Source of the DNA: DASXYG01 sp036502625
GTDB lineage: Bacteria > Actinomycetota > Actinomycetes > Streptosporangiales > Streptosporangiaceae
NCBI GenBank assembly: GCA_036502625.1
Contig: DASXYG010000061.1
Coordinates: forward strand, 15,605 to 79,604
Length of the DNA stretch: 64,000 nt
Direction of reading: 5' to 3'
The first letter of the stretch is position 1. Every line of letters starts with the position of its first letter. The notes beneath the pieces are model-generated. The model worked only from the letters and a program-made list of their open reading frames with translations. It made no database searches and had not been told where the DNA came from. The position numbers and the translations under genes are program-made. This document shows, one piece after another, positions 42,563 through 52,222 of this stretch.

Positions 42563-43465
42563 TCAGATCTCGGCGTTCATCAGCGCCGCGACGAGGACGT
42601 CGACGAACTCCTCCACGGCGAGCGGCAGGCGGCGGCCGGCCTGGGTCTGGACCTGGAGGGTGCGCTGGCGCAGCTCGGTGTCGCGCAGCGGTACGGCGAC
42701 GACCTCGCCCGCGGCCACGGCGTTGGCCACCGAGATCATGCCGATCAGGCCGACCGCGCCGGACCGGCTGATGAAGCGCACCATCGCGCCGGGGTTCTCG
42801 CAGACCAGGACGGGGTCGACGGGGACGCCGGTGGACGCGCTGACGACGTCGACCAGGTGGCGGTTGGTCGTGCGCGGCGGGTTGAGGACGAGCGGGTAGC
42901 GGAGGACCTCGGCGAGGCTGACGCTGGGGCGGGCGGCCAGCTCGTGGTCGGGGCGCACGACCGCGCGCAGCGGCGCGGGGGTCGAGTGGACGATGCGGAC
43001 GCCGCGCTCGATGGCCAGGTTGAAGGTGACGGCGATGTCGGCGGCGCCGTCGCGGACCATGTGGGTGGCCGCGACCGGCTCGGTGACGTGCAGCTCGAAG
43101 CGCACGCCGTGGTGGACGAGGCGGTAGTCGGCGGCCACCCGGGGCAGGAAGTCGTGGCCCAGGCCGTTGGACGCGGCCAGCGAGATGAGCGTGTCGGCGC
43201 TGCGGCGTTCGTGGATCTCGTCGACGACCTGCCCGGCGTCCTGGATGGCGCGGCGCGCGTAGCCGGCGAAGGCGTGCGCGGCCTCGGTGGGCACGACGCC
43301 GGTGGGCAGGCGGTCGAACAGCGGCGCGCCCGCCTCCTTCTCCAGCCGCGCGACCTGCCGGCTGACCGCCGAGCCCGCGACGAAGAGCCGGCGGGCGGCC
43401 GCGTTGACCGACCCCGTCTCGTAGACCGCGAGGAAGTAGCGCAGCGCCGGGTCGTAGAGCGTCAT
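42563..43465 (-). CDS. LysR-family transcriptional regulator
   Basis: 300 residues from the ATG at 43465. The helix-turn-helix is MTLYDPALRYFLAVYETGSV then NAAARRLFVAGSAVSRQVAR, LEKEAGAPLFDRLPTGVVPT, followed by the LysR substrate domain. A longer reading frame upstream would run into the divergent promoter and is rejected. It is divergent from the M20 peptidase gene, with palindromes in between, so it probably controls that gene and the transporter. Confidence 0.92.
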   Translation of the reverse strand: MTLYDPALRYFLAVYETGSVNAAARRLFVAGSAVSRQVARLEKEAGAPLFDRLPTGVVPTEAAHAFAGYARRAIQDAGQVVDEIHERRSADTLISLAASNGLGHDFLPRVAADYRLVHHGVRFELHVTEPVAATHMVRDGAADIAVTFNLAIERGVRIVHSTPAPLRAVVRPDHELAARPSVSLAEVLRYPLVLNPPRTTNRHLVDVVSASTGVPVDPVLVCENPGAMVRFISRSGAVGLIGMISVANAVAAGEVVAVPLRDTELRQRTLQVQTQAGRRLPLAVEEFVDVLVAALMNAEI

Positions 43466-43483
43466 GGCCGTACGGTAGCGGGC

Positions 43484-43525
43484 GTTGCCGCGGCGGCAAC
43501 GATGTCGGCCGCAAACCGCTAGCGG
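43484..43525. promoter_or_regulatory. Palindromes in the lysR/M20 divergent promoter
   Basis: GTTGCCGC-G-GCGGCAAC (43484-43500) has perfect 8-bp arms, and CCGCTAGCGG (43516-43525) is a perfect 10-bp palindrome. Two dyads in a 113-bp divergent spacer fit the recognition and activation sites of a LysR regulator. Confidence 0.5.
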
Positions 43526-43578
43526 CAAAGCGCTTACGGATCTTGCCCGGGTGTCGCGGCGCGTGTCAGTTTTCGGAA

Positions 43579-44988
43579 ATGACCCGTGCGACCGCAATTG
43601 AACTCGCCGCCGACTACTTCGATTCGGGAAAGTTCCGCGCCGACCTGGCACGCCGCGTGGCCGTGCCGACCGAGAGCCAGGACCCGGGCAACGGCCGGGT
43701 CCAGCGGCGGTACCTGGCCGAAGAGGTCGTTCCCGATGTGGAGCGGATGGGATTCACCGCGCGGATCGCCGACAATCCGGTCTCCCCCGAGCACCCGTTC
43801 CTCGTGGCGCACCGGCACGAGGGCGACGGGCTGCCGACGGTGCTGACGTACGGGCACGGCGACGTCCAGCGCGCGCACGGGCATCTGTGGCGCGACGGCC
43901 TCGACCCGTGGCGGCTGACGGTCGAGGGCGACCGCTGGTACGGGCGCGGCTCGGCGGACAACAAGGGCCAGCACACCGTGAACATCGGCGCGCTGGAACA
44001 GGTGCTGCGGGCGCGCGGCGGCACGCTCGGCTGCAACGTCACGCTGCTGATCGAGACCGGCGAGGAGAACGGGTCGCCGGGGCTCACCGAGATCTGCGCG
44101 GCGCTGAAGGACGAGCTGCGCGCGGACCTGCTGCTCGCCTCGGACGGGCCCCGGCTGGCCGCCGACCTGCCCACGCTGTTCCTCGGCTCGCGCGGCTGCG
44201 CGAACTTCACCCTGCGCTACACCGCGCGCGAGGGCAGCCACCATTCGGGCAACTGGGGCGGTGTGCTGCGGAACCCGGCGACGGTGCTGGCCAACGCGGT
44301 GGCGTCGATGGTGGACGGGAACGGGCGGCTGCTCGTCGAGGGGCTGCGCCCGCCGGAGATCCCGGCGTCGGTGCGCGCCGCGCTCGCGAAGATCGAGGTG
44401 GACGACTCCCCCGGCAGCCCGGAGATCGACCCGGACTGGGGCGAGCCCGGCCTGACGCCGTCCGAGCGGCTGTTCGGCTGGAACACGCTGGAGGTCCTCG
44501 CGATGGTCGCGGGCAATCCGGACGGGCCGGTGAACGCGATCCCGGACTCCGCGCGGGTGCACGCCCAACTGCGGTTCGTGGTCGGTACGGACGCGGCGGA
44601 CATCGTCGCGATCCTCCGCGCGCACCTGGACGCGCACGGATTCCCGATGGTCGAGGTGACGTTGGACCACCTGATGGCCGCCACCCGGCTCGACCCGGAC
44701 GACGACTGGATCACCTGGGCGCTGGCCTCGCTGGAACGCACCACGGGCAAGGCGCCGGGGCTGCTGCCGAACCTGGGCGGGTCGCTGCCGAACGAGGCGT
44801 TCGCCGACGTGCTGGACCTGCCGACCATCTGGATTCCCCATTCGTACGCGGGCTGCTCCCAGCACGCGCCGAACGAGCACCTCCTGGGCTCGCTGGCGCG
44901 GGAGGCCCTGCAAATCATGGCCGGTCTCTTCTGGGATCTCGGCGAAATCGGGGGCGCTACCGGGGGCGAAAAGAAAACAGTCACCTGA
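43579..44988 (+). CDS. M20-family metallopeptidase
   Basis: 469 residues from the ATG at 43579. The di-zinc peptidase shows YGHGDVQRAH (first metal His/Asp), the bridging region YGRGSADNKGQHTVN, the catalytic pair in ETGEENGSPGL, and a lid/dimerisation domain, with the last metal His near IPHSYAGCSQHAPNEHLL. Members are dipeptidases, carboxypeptidases or aminoacylases. The MHS transporter 30 bp downstream suggests use of an imported peptide or acylated amino acid. Confidence 0.92.
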   Translation: MTRATAIELAADYFDSGKFRADLARRVAVPTESQDPGNGRVQRRYLAEEVVPDVERMGFTARIADNPVSPEHPFLVAHRHEGDGLPTVLTYGHGDVQRAHGHLWRDGLDPWRLTVEGDRWYGRGSADNKGQHTVNIGALEQVLRARGGTLGCNVTLLIETGEENGSPGLTEICAALKDELRADLLLASDGPRLAADLPTLFLGSRGCANFTLRYTAREGSHHSGNWGGVLRNPATVLANAVASMVDGNGRLLVEGLRPPEIPASVRAALAKIEVDDSPGSPEIDPDWGEPGLTPSERLFGWNTLEVLAMVAGNPDGPVNAIPDSARVHAQLRFVVGTDAADIVAILRAHLDAHGFPMVEVTLDHLMAATRLDPDDDWITWALASLERTTGKAPGLLPNLGGSLPNEAFADVLDLPTIWIPHSYAGCSQHAPNEHLLGSLAREALQIMAGLFWDLGEIGGATGGEKKTVT

Positions 44989-45018
44989 CCCGAGCGTCAG
45001 CTCACGAAGGGCCGTCTC

Positions 45019-46311
45019 ATGACACCACCGGCTTCCACCCCGGCCAGCGCCGGGGAGAAGAAGGCCGGCGCGGGCCGGATCATCGCCGCGGCGTCCATCG
45101 GAAACGCACTCGAGTGGTACGACATCTCCTCGTACGCGGTCTTCGCCGACTACATCGCGCGCGCGTACTTCACGAACAAGGATCCGGCGTTCGCGCTGAC
45201 GCTCGCCCTCGGCACGTTCGCGGTGTCGTTCCTCATCCGGCCGATCGGCGCGCTCGTCCTCGGCGGCTACGCCGACCGCGCCGGGCGCAAGCCGGCCCTG
45301 ACGCTGACCCTGATCATGATGATGATCGGCACGCTGCTGATCGTCGTCATGCCGACGTACGCGGCGATCGGCATCGTGGCGCCGATCGGCATCCTGGTCG
45401 CGCGGCTGATCCAGGGGTTCGCGGCCGGCGGCGAGTACGGCAGCGCCACCGCGCTGATGGTGGAGCACCTGCCGAAGCGGCGCGGCTACGCGGCGAGCTG
45501 GCAGTTCACCAGCCAGTCGATGAGCACGCTGCTGGCCGGGCTGATCGGCACGGCGCTGACCTCGTCGCTGTCGGACGCGCAGCTCGACTCGTGGGGGTTC
45601 CGCATCCCGTTCGTCGTGGGGCTGCTCGTCGGCCCGGCCGGGCTGTACATCAGGCGGCACATGCCGGAGTCTGCGGAGGCCCAGGCGGCGATCGTGGCGA
45701 AGGAGAGGCCCGTTCCGGTACGGACGCTGCTGCGCGACCAGAAGCTGCTCGTGCTGCTGGCGATCGGCGCGCTGGCCGTCACGACCTGCGTGAACTACAT
45801 GATCACCTACATCCCGACGTTCTCGGTGAAGGAGCTGCACCTGCCCGCGGCCAGCTCGTTCGCGTCGCTGATCGTCTCCGGCGTGGTGCTGATCGTGGTC
45901 ACGCCGCTGTCCGGGCACCTGGCGGACAAGCAGGGGCGCCTCCGGCTGATGATCCCGGCCGCGCTGGTCGTGCTCGTGCTGATCTATCCGGCGTTCGCCC
46001 TGATGGTGGGGGTGCCGACGATCATCGTGCTGCTGGTCGTCGTGGCGCTGCTCGCCGCGCTGAAGGGCGCGTACTTCGGGCCGATGGCGTCGCTGATCGC
46101 GATGATCTTCCCGACGGAGACCCGCGCCACCGGCCAGGCGGTCGGCTACAACATCGGCGTGGCGATCTTCGGCGGGTTCACGCCGCTGGTGGCCAACTGG
46201 CTGATCGGCGCCACCGGGATGGCCGTGGCGCCCAGCTTCTGGGTGATCCTCGCGGCCGTGGTGAGCCTGGTGAGCCTCACGGTGATCTGGAAACGCCTCG
46301 GCATGCGGTAG
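45019..46311 (+). CDS. MFS transporter, metabolite:H+ symporter (MHS) type
   Basis: The 430-residue protein has 12 predicted membrane segments. MHS hallmarks are ASIGNALEWYDISSYAVFAD at the start, the loop 2-3 motif GGYADRAGRKPALTLTL, RLIQGFAAGGEYGSATALMV, and LSGHLADKQGRLRLMI between helices 8 and 9. The closest known group imports proline/betaine, dicarboxylates or aromatic acids with protons. Operon with the M20 peptidase. Confidence 0.92.
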   Translation: MTPPASTPASAGEKKAGAGRIIAAASIGNALEWYDISSYAVFADYIARAYFTNKDPAFALTLALGTFAVSFLIRPIGALVLGGYADRAGRKPALTLTLIMMMIGTLLIVVMPTYAAIGIVAPIGILVARLIQGFAAGGEYGSATALMVEHLPKRRGYAASWQFTSQSMSTLLAGLIGTALTSSLSDAQLDSWGFRIPFVVGLLVGPAGLYIRRHMPESAEAQAAIVAKERPVPVRTLLRDQKLLVLLAIGALAVTTCVNYMITYIPTFSVKELHLPAASSFASLIVSGVVLIVVTPLSGHLADKQGRLRLMIPAALVVLVLIYPAFALMVGVPTIIVLLVVVALLAALKGAYFGPMASLIAMIFPTETRATGQAVGYNIGVAIFGGFTPLVANWLIGATGMAVAPSFWVILAAVVSLVSLTVIWKRLGMR

Positions 46312-46345
46312 CCGTACGCCCGTACGCGCCCCCGGCGGCCTCGCG

Positions 46346-49300
46346 TCAGAGGTACGCGCCGGGGGCGCGGCCGTCCGGCGCGGGCGGGCCGGGCAGGTCG
46401 GCGGCGCGCAGCGTGATGATCTCGGTGGTGTCGGGGCGCGCGGGGCCCGTGGTGAGCCGCCGCGCCTGCGCGCTGACGGCGGCGTCGAGGATGTTGCGCA
46501 TGTGCCGCCCGTTGCCGAACGACGCGCCCCGGTCCGTACGGCGCAGCAGGCCGCGTACGGCGTCGGGCACGCCGGGGGCGAGCGTGAGGCCGTCGGCGGC
46601 GGCCAGCGACGCGAAGATCTCCACGAGCTCGGCGTCGGAGTAGTCGGGGAAGCGCAGGTGCTTGGCGAAGCGCGAGCGGATGCCGGAGTTGGCGTCGAGG
46701 AACGCGGCCATCTCGCGCTCGTAGCCCGCGGCGATGACGACCAGGTCGCCGCGGTGGTCCTCCATCAGCTTGACCAGCGCGGCCACCGCCTCCATGCCGA
46801 AGCGGTCGGCGCCGAGGGCGTACGCCTCGTCGATGAACAGCACGCCGCCGAGCGCCTGCTCCACGACGCGGTGCACCTTCGGCGCGGTGTGGCCGAGGTA
46901 CTCGCCGACGAGGTCGGCGCGCGACACCTCGACGAGGTGGCCGGACGACAGCAGCTCCAGCCGGGCGTAGACGCGCGCGACGAGCCTGGCCACCGTGGTC
47001 TTCGCGGTGCCGGGGTTGCCGCTGAACACCATGTGCCGGGTCGGGGTGGGGAGGTGGCGGCCCGCGCCGCGGCGCAGCTCGACCGCCCGCGCCTCGGCGA
47101 CGAGCGCGCGCACCTCGTCCTTGACGGCGCGCAGGCCCACCATGGCGTCAAGCTCGGCCAGCGGGTCGCCGCCGGCGATCGTACGGGTCACGCCGCTGAG
47201 GGTGTCCGGGATGTCGGCGGGCAGCAGGACGGTCAGGTCGCCCGCGGCCTCCCGGCCGTCGCCGAGCACCCGGTGCGCCTGGATCGGGATGGTCCGCTGG
47301 CACAGGTTGCGCATCAGCCGCGCGTTGCCGAACGCGTGGCCGCGGGGCGCCCGGCGTACGAGGTCGGTGACCTTCTCGCGGGCGCCCGCGCCCAGGGTCA
47401 GCCCGGCGCGCGCGGTCTGCGCGGCGAAGATCTCCACGAGCTCGCCGTCGGCGTAGTCGGGGAAGTGCATCGTGGTGGGGAACCGGGACGCCAGGCCGGG
47501 GTTGGCGGACAGGAAGTCCTGCATCTCGCGCTGGTAGCCGGCCGCGAAGACCACGAGGTCGTCGCTGTGGTCCTCCATCAGCTTGACCAGCGTGGCGATG
47601 GCGTCGGCGGTCTTGCTGGGGTCGACCTTGCCCAGGGCGTACGCGTCGTCGATGAGCAGCACGCCGCCGACCGCGCGCTCGATGACCTTGCGGGTGTCGT
47701 CGAAGTAGCGGCCGATGATGTCGCTGGGCGTGACCTCCACGACGTGGCCGGACGCCAGCAGGCCGAGGTCGGCGAAGGCGCGCGCCAGCAGCCGCGCCAC
47801 CTCGGTCTTCCCGGTTCCCGGGTTGCCGGTGAGCACCATGTGGCGGGCCGGCGGGGTGACGGTCAGCCCGGCGGCGCGGCGCATCTCGGCCGCCTTGACG
47901 TCCGCGAGGACCAGCTCGACCTGGCGCTTCACCGACGCCAGCCCGGTCAGCGCGGCCAGCTCCGCCATGGGGTCGCCGGTGGAGCCGGTGACGTTGAACG
48001 TCGCGGGGATGTCGGCGCGGCGTACGACCGGCTCGTCGTCGCGCGCCCTCCCCCGTGCCGCGTCGACGGCCTGCTCGGCGAGGCGGTGCGCGAGCCGCGC
48101 GTTGCGCATGTTGCGGACCGGGCGCGTACGGGACAGCAGCTCCCCCGCGGCCTCGACGGCCGGCCGGGTGGCGCGGGCGCCGCGGAGCCGCACGGCCGTG
48201 CCGAACAGCTCGCGGTAGCCCTCGGTGCCGAACGGCCGGGCGTGCGCGACCTGGAAGCGCAGCGCCAGCGCCGGGTTCAGCTCGCGGACGCGCGCGTCGC
48301 CGCCGGACTCGCAGATCGCGATGACGTACAGGTTCGGGTAGAGGTCCATGCTGCGGTGCAGCTCCTCGAGGACCGCCTCGCCGTAGCCGGCGTTGCCCGC
48401 CATGGTGTCCAGCCCGTCGATGATCAGCATGCGCTCCCAGACGGAGCGGTCGGCCAGCTCACCGAGGTACGTGGTGGCGTTCCAGACGTCGCGGCCCAGG
48501 AGGTGGTCGGCGGCGACCCAGAACGGGAAGCCCTTCGCCTCGCCCTCGCCGGCGTCGCGCGCCTGGACCAGCTCGGTGATGTGCTTCGCCGCGCGGCGCT
48601 TCCCGGTGCCGTCCGGGCCGACCAGCATGAGGCGTACGGGGCCGGTGCCCGCGGCGACCTCGGCGACCGCCGCCGCGAGCTCGGGCTGGTCGATCATGCC
48701 GTCGGCGAGGTCGGTCAGCGGATTCGCCGGCGGCGCGGGCGGCTCCTCCGGGACCACGGCGGGCGGTACGGGCGCCGGTTCCGGCTTCGGGACCAGCGGG
48801 TTGGCGGGGAGGTCGCGGCGCGGCGCGTACATCCGCAGGAGCGCGGCCTGCACGTCGCCGACCGGTACGTGATGGGTGAACGGGCCGTACGGCGCGTCCG
48901 GTGCGAGCCCGACGACCGCGCTGAACCGCACCGCCATGTCGAGCCAGCCGCGTACGAGCTCGGCCTCGCCGCGCCACAGCAGCTTCCGCGCCCACTCGGC
49001 GGTCTCCACGGCCCACTTCTCGCCGGAGAAGTCGAAGCGGATCGGGCCGAGGACGTCGGCCACGTCGCGGAACCGCTCCGCCGGCATCGCGGCGAGCAGG
49101 GCGTCGGGCACGGTGTCCTGCCCGGCCTGGAGCAGCAGCCACCCGGCCAGGAACTCCGGGCCCGCGCGGTGCGGCACGACGGACCGCAGCCGGTCGTGCG
49201 CGGCGAACAGCCCGTCGCACACCCAGGCCAGGTAGGCGTTGTGGCCGGCCAGCTCGGGGATGGCGGCGACGATCGCGTCGTCGGCGCGCGCGGCCCACGC

Positions 49301-49798
49301 GCCGGGCCAGGCGCCGGCGCCGTCGGCCTCCGGCGGGTTCGCGAACAGCCGGCGCAGCGCCGTACGCCGCGGTTCGAGCGGCTCGATGCCGGCGAGCGCG
49401 TCGAGGATCCCGCGGGCCAGGCAGTACGCGGTGGCCCGGTCGGCGTGTTCGCGCAGCGCGGGCAGCCGCGGGATGTCCGCGGCCGTGGCGGTCCAGCCGG
49501 CCGGCCCGCCGTACGGGGTGCCGGCGGGGAGGTACGGCCGGAGGATCTCGGTGGCGAGGTCGGCGTGCGTGCCGCCGCGCACCGCGCCCGCGCCGCACAG
49601 GAAGTCGACGATCGGCCGCACCTCGGCCAGCACCGGCGAGTCGCCCGGCTCCCCCGCCCCGGCGTCCCGCGCGACCTTCACCAGCCGCTTCCGTACGCTG
49701 CCGAGCAGCCGGCCGGGCACCGCCCACGGCCCGTACGCGTACAGGTCGAACACCGGCCCGTCGGCGACGAGCGGTTCCAGGCGCTCCGGCAGGCGCAC
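46346..49798 (-). CDS. Triple-AAA ATPase of the CbxX/SpoVK/EccA type
   Basis: 1150 residues from the GTG at 49798, which follows GGGGAGG. Residues 1-330 are an uncharacterised helical region with many Trp and Leu, then a Pro-rich linker (about 335-360). AAA-1 (P-loop GPDGTGKRR near 393) looks degenerate after the P-loop. AAA-2 has GNPGTGKTEVA near 660 and Walker B VLLIDDAYAL, with D-D instead of D-E. AAA-3 has GNPGTAKTTVA near 930 and the intact VLFIDEAYAL. The relatives remodel Rubisco, act in sporulation or serve type VII secretion. No ESX genes are nearby. Its client is unknown. Confidence 0.88.
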   Translation of the reverse strand: MRLPERLEPLVADGPVFDLYAYGPWAVPGRLLGSVRKRLVKVARDAGAGEPGDSPVLAEVRPIVDFLCGAGAVRGGTHADLATEILRPYLPAGTPYGGPAGWTATAADIPRLPALREHADRATAYCLARGILDALAGIEPLEPRRTALRRLFANPPEADGAGAWPGAWAARADDAIVAAIPELAGHNAYLAWVCDGLFAAHDRLRSVVPHRAGPEFLAGWLLLQAGQDTVPDALLAAMPAERFRDVADVLGPIRFDFSGEKWAVETAEWARKLLWRGEAELVRGWLDMAVRFSAVVGLAPDAPYGPFTHHVPVGDVQAALLRMYAPRRDLPANPLVPKPEPAPVPPAVVPEEPPAPPANPLTDLADGMIDQPELAAAVAEVAAGTGPVRLMLVGPDGTGKRRAAKHITELVQARDAGEGEAKGFPFWVAADHLLGRDVWNATTYLGELADRSVWERMLIIDGLDTMAGNAGYGEAVLEELHRSMDLYPNLYVIAICESGGDARVRELNPALALRFQVAHARPFGTEGYRELFGTAVRLRGARATRPAVEAAGELLSRTRPVRNMRNARLAHRLAEQAVDAARGRARDDEPVVRRADIPATFNVTGSTGDPMAELAALTGLASVKRQVELVLADVKAAEMRRAAGLTVTPPARHMVLTGNPGTGKTEVARLLARAFADLGLLASGHVVEVTPSDIIGRYFDDTRKVIERAVGGVLLIDDAYALGKVDPSKTADAIATLVKLMEDHSDDLVVFAAGYQREMQDFLSANPGLASRFPTTMHFPDYADGELVEIFAAQTARAGLTLGAGAREKVTDLVRRAPRGHAFGNARLMRNLCQRTIPIQAHRVLGDGREAAGDLTVLLPADIPDTLSGVTRTIAGGDPLAELDAMVGLRAVKDEVRALVAEARAVELRRGAGRHLPTPTRHMVFSGNPGTAKTTVARLVARVYARLELLSSGHLVEVSRADLVGEYLGHTAPKVHRVVEQALGGVLFIDEAYALGADRFGMEAVAALVKLMEDHRGDLVVIAAGYEREMAAFLDANSGIRSRFAKHLRFPDYSDAELVEIFASLAAADGLTLAPGVPDAVRGLLRRTDRGASFGNGRHMRNILDAAVSAQARRLTTGPARPDTTEIITLRAADLPGPPAPDGRAPGAYL

Positions 49799-49869
49799 CG
49801 CGTTCCTCCCCAACCCAGCGGAAACCAGCCGGATCAGCCTAGGACGTACGGGAACCGGGCGTGTCGGCG

Positions 49870-50721
49870 TCAGTGGCGGCCGTGGTCGAGGGACGTGGCG
49901 GCGGACAGCAGCGTGAGGGCGTCGTGGTCGGGGGTGCCCGGTTCGGCGTGGTACACCGTGAGCCGCTGGCCGTCGTCGTCGACGGACAGCGCCTGGGACA
50001 TCAGCGTGACGTCGCCGACCTCCGGGTGGTGGAACCTCTTCCGCACACCCCGGTAGCGGCCGACGTCGTACCGCTGCCACAGCTCCGCGAAGTACGGGCT
50101 GGCGTCGCTCAGCTCCTCGACGAGCGCGGCCAGGCCGGGGACGTCCGGGTCGGCGGCGAGCTGCGCGCGGAGGTTCGCGACGTGGGAGGCCGCGGCGGCC
50201 TCCCAGTCGGCGAACAGCTCGCGCGCGGCCGGGTGGGTGAAGGTGTAGCGGGTGGAGTTGCGCAGGTGGGCGGGCCAGTCGGCGAGGCCGGTGAACAGCG
50301 CGAGCGCCTCCGGGTTGGCCGCCAGGATGTCGTTGGCGCGGGTCTGGACGAACGCGGGGAACGGCCGCACGGCGTCCATGATCCGCAGCGCGCCCGCGCA
50401 CGGCTTCCGGCGCGCCGGGCGGGGGCAGGGCGTACGGTCGGCCATGCGGTTGGCCAGGGCGTACAGGTGCACGCGCGCCTCGCGGTCCAGCATCAGCGCG
50501 GACGACAGGGCGCGCAGCACGGGGGCGCTGGGGTTCGTCTCCTTGCCCTGTTCGAGGCGGATGTAGTACTCGATGCTGATGCCGGCCAGCGCGGCGATCT
50601 CCTCGCGGCGCAGGCCGGGTGTGCGGCGCAGGCCGGTGCCCTCGGGGAGGCCGACGTCGGCGGGGCGCACGCCGGCGCGCCTGGCCCGGAGGAACTCGCT
50701 CAACTGGTTCGGCCGCTTCAC
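49870..50721 (-). CDS. XRE-family regulator, MmyB-like
   Basis: 283 residues from the GTG at 50721 (a GGGAGG directly abuts it, so a leaderless or slightly different start is possible). The N-terminal helix-turn-helix is LSEFLRARRAGVRPADVGLP ... LRREEIAALAGISIEYYIRL ... EQGKETNPSAPVLRALSSAL. The C-terminal MmyB-like ligand domain has FVQTRANDILAANPEALALF, and the ending VTLMSQALSVDDDGQRLTVY. It is divergent from the efflux gene and likely controls it. Confidence 0.92.
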   Translation of the reverse strand: MKRPNQLSEFLRARRAGVRPADVGLPEGTGLRRTPGLRREEIAALAGISIEYYIRLEQGKETNPSAPVLRALSSALMLDREARVHLYALANRMADRTPCPRPARRKPCAGALRIMDAVRPFPAFVQTRANDILAANPEALALFTGLADWPAHLRNSTRYTFTHPAARELFADWEAAAASHVANLRAQLAADPDVPGLAALVEELSDASPYFAELWQRYDVGRYRGVRKRFHHPEVGDVTLMSQALSVDDDGQRLTVYHAEPGTPDHDALTLLSAATSLDHGRH

Positions 50722-50821
50722 CCTCCCAGTGTGCCAAACGGCGGCGCGGCGTGGCTGGCCCTGCCACTGCCACCAACGCGGCGGCCTGCCGCGGACCTCG
50801 GCCGCGCGCGAACGTGGCCGG

Positions 50822-52222
50822 GTGACACAGATAAGGACGACAGACATCGCGCCGTCGGGCGCCGCGCGTACGGCCGCGGTGGTCGCGGTCGCCTGCGCGG
50901 GCCAGTTCATGGTGGTGCTCGACGTTTCCGTGGTGAACGTGGCGCTGCCCGCTATGCGGTCCGGGCTCGGGTTCGCCGCGTCCGGGCTGCAATGGGTGGT
51001 GATCGCGTACTCGCTGGCGCTCGCCGGGTTCCTGCTGCTCGGCGGGCGGATGGCCGACCTGTTCGGCAGGCGGCGCGTATTCGTGCTCGGGCTGGTGCTG
51101 TTCTCCCTGGCCAGCCTGGTGGGCGGCGCGGCGCCGACGCCCGGCACGCTGATCGCGGCGCGCGCCGTGCAGGGCCTCGGCGCCGCGGTGCTGGCCCCGG
51201 CGTCGCTGACGATCCTGACGACGAGCCTGACCGACGCGCACGTACGGGCGCGGGCGCTCGCCACGTGGTCGGCGGTGTCGGCCGCGGGCGGCGCGGCGGG
51301 CAACCTGGTCGGCGGCGTGCTCACCGAGTTCCTGTCGTGGCGGTGGACGCTGCTGATCAACCTGCCCATCGGCATCGTGGTGGCCGTGGCCGCGCTGCGC
51401 TGCCTGGCGGAGAGCCACGGCGCGGACGGCGCGCGGCGGCTCGACGTACCGGGCGCGCTGCTGGCCACGCTCGGCCCGGCGGCGATCACGTACGCGATCG
51501 GGCAGGCGCCGCAGCACGGGTGGACGGCGGCGGGGACGCTCGTACCGCTGGCCGTCGGCGTGCTGGCGCTCGCCGCGTTCCTGCTGGTGCAGGCGCGGTG
51601 GGCGGCCGCGCCGCTGATGCCGCTGCGGGTGTTCAGGTCGCGCGCGCTGTCCGCGGGCAACGCGCTGTTCCTCCTGCTCGGCGCCGCGTTCATGGCGATG
51701 TGGTACTTCCTGTCGCTGTACATGCAGAACGTGCTCGGCTACACGGCGCTCCAGACGGGCGTCGGGTTCGTGCCGCACACGCTGGCGATCATCGCGGGGT
51801 CACGGCTGGCGCCCCGGCTGATGGCGCGGATCGGGACGCGCGCGCTGATCATGGTCGCCTCGGTGCTGGGGGCGGCCGGGTTCGGGTGGCAGAGCCTGGT
51901 CACGCCGGACAGCTCGTACGTCATGGGGATGCTGCTGCCCGGGATCGCGATGTGCGGCGCGCTGGGGCTGCTGATGGCGCCGGTCGTGGCGACGGTGACG
52001 AACGCCGTGGACACCGCCGACGCGGGGCTGGCGTCCGGGCTGCTCAACGCGGTACGGCAGGTGGGCGGCGCGATCGGGCTCGCGGTGCTGACCACGCTGG
52101 CCGGGCGGCACGCGGTGTCGGTGGTGGCGCTCGGCGCCGGCTACGTACGGACGTTCCTGGCCTGCGCGGTGCTCATGCTGGCGGTCGCGGGATGCGCGCT
52201 GCTGCTGCCGCGCCGCCGGTGA
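50822..52222 (+). CDS. MFS drug transporter, DHA2 (EmrB/QacA) family
   Basis: 466 residues from the GTG at 50822. Fourteen hydrophobic segments are expected for DHA2. The motifs seen are GQFMVVLDVSVVNVALPAMR (motif D1), GGRMADLFGRRRVFVLGLVL (motif A) and RAVQGLGAAVLAPASLTIL (motif B/C region). It exports hydrophobic compounds with protons. The divergent XRE regulator 100 bp away probably governs it. Confidence 0.93.
   Translation: MTQIRTTDIAPSGAARTAAVVAVACAGQFMVVLDVSVVNVALPAMRSGLGFAASGLQWVVIAYSLALAGFLLLGGRMADLFGRRRVFVLGLVLFSLASLVGGAAPTPGTLIAARAVQGLGAAVLAPASLTILTTSLTDAHVRARALATWSAVSAAGGAAGNLVGGVLTEFLSWRWTLLINLPIGIVVAVAALRCLAESHGADGARRLDVPGALLATLGPAAITYAIGQAPQHGWTAAGTLVPLAVGVLALAAFLLVQARWAAAPLMPLRVFRSRALSAGNALFLLLGAAFMAMWYFLSLYMQNVLGYTALQTGVGFVPHTLAIIAGSRLAPRLMARIGTRALIMVASVLGAAGFGWQSLVTPDSSYVMGMLLPGIAMCGALGLLMAPVVATVTNAVDTADAGLASGLLNAVRQVGGAIGLAVLTTLAGRHAVSVVALGAGYVRTFLACAVLMLAVAGCALLLPRRR

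Noticed and set aside
49799..51778. Extension of the AAA ATPase frame far upstream
   Set aside because: The translation there is antisense to the MFS and XRE genes and is Arg/Pro/His-rich. The GTG at 49798 has a good ribosome site.
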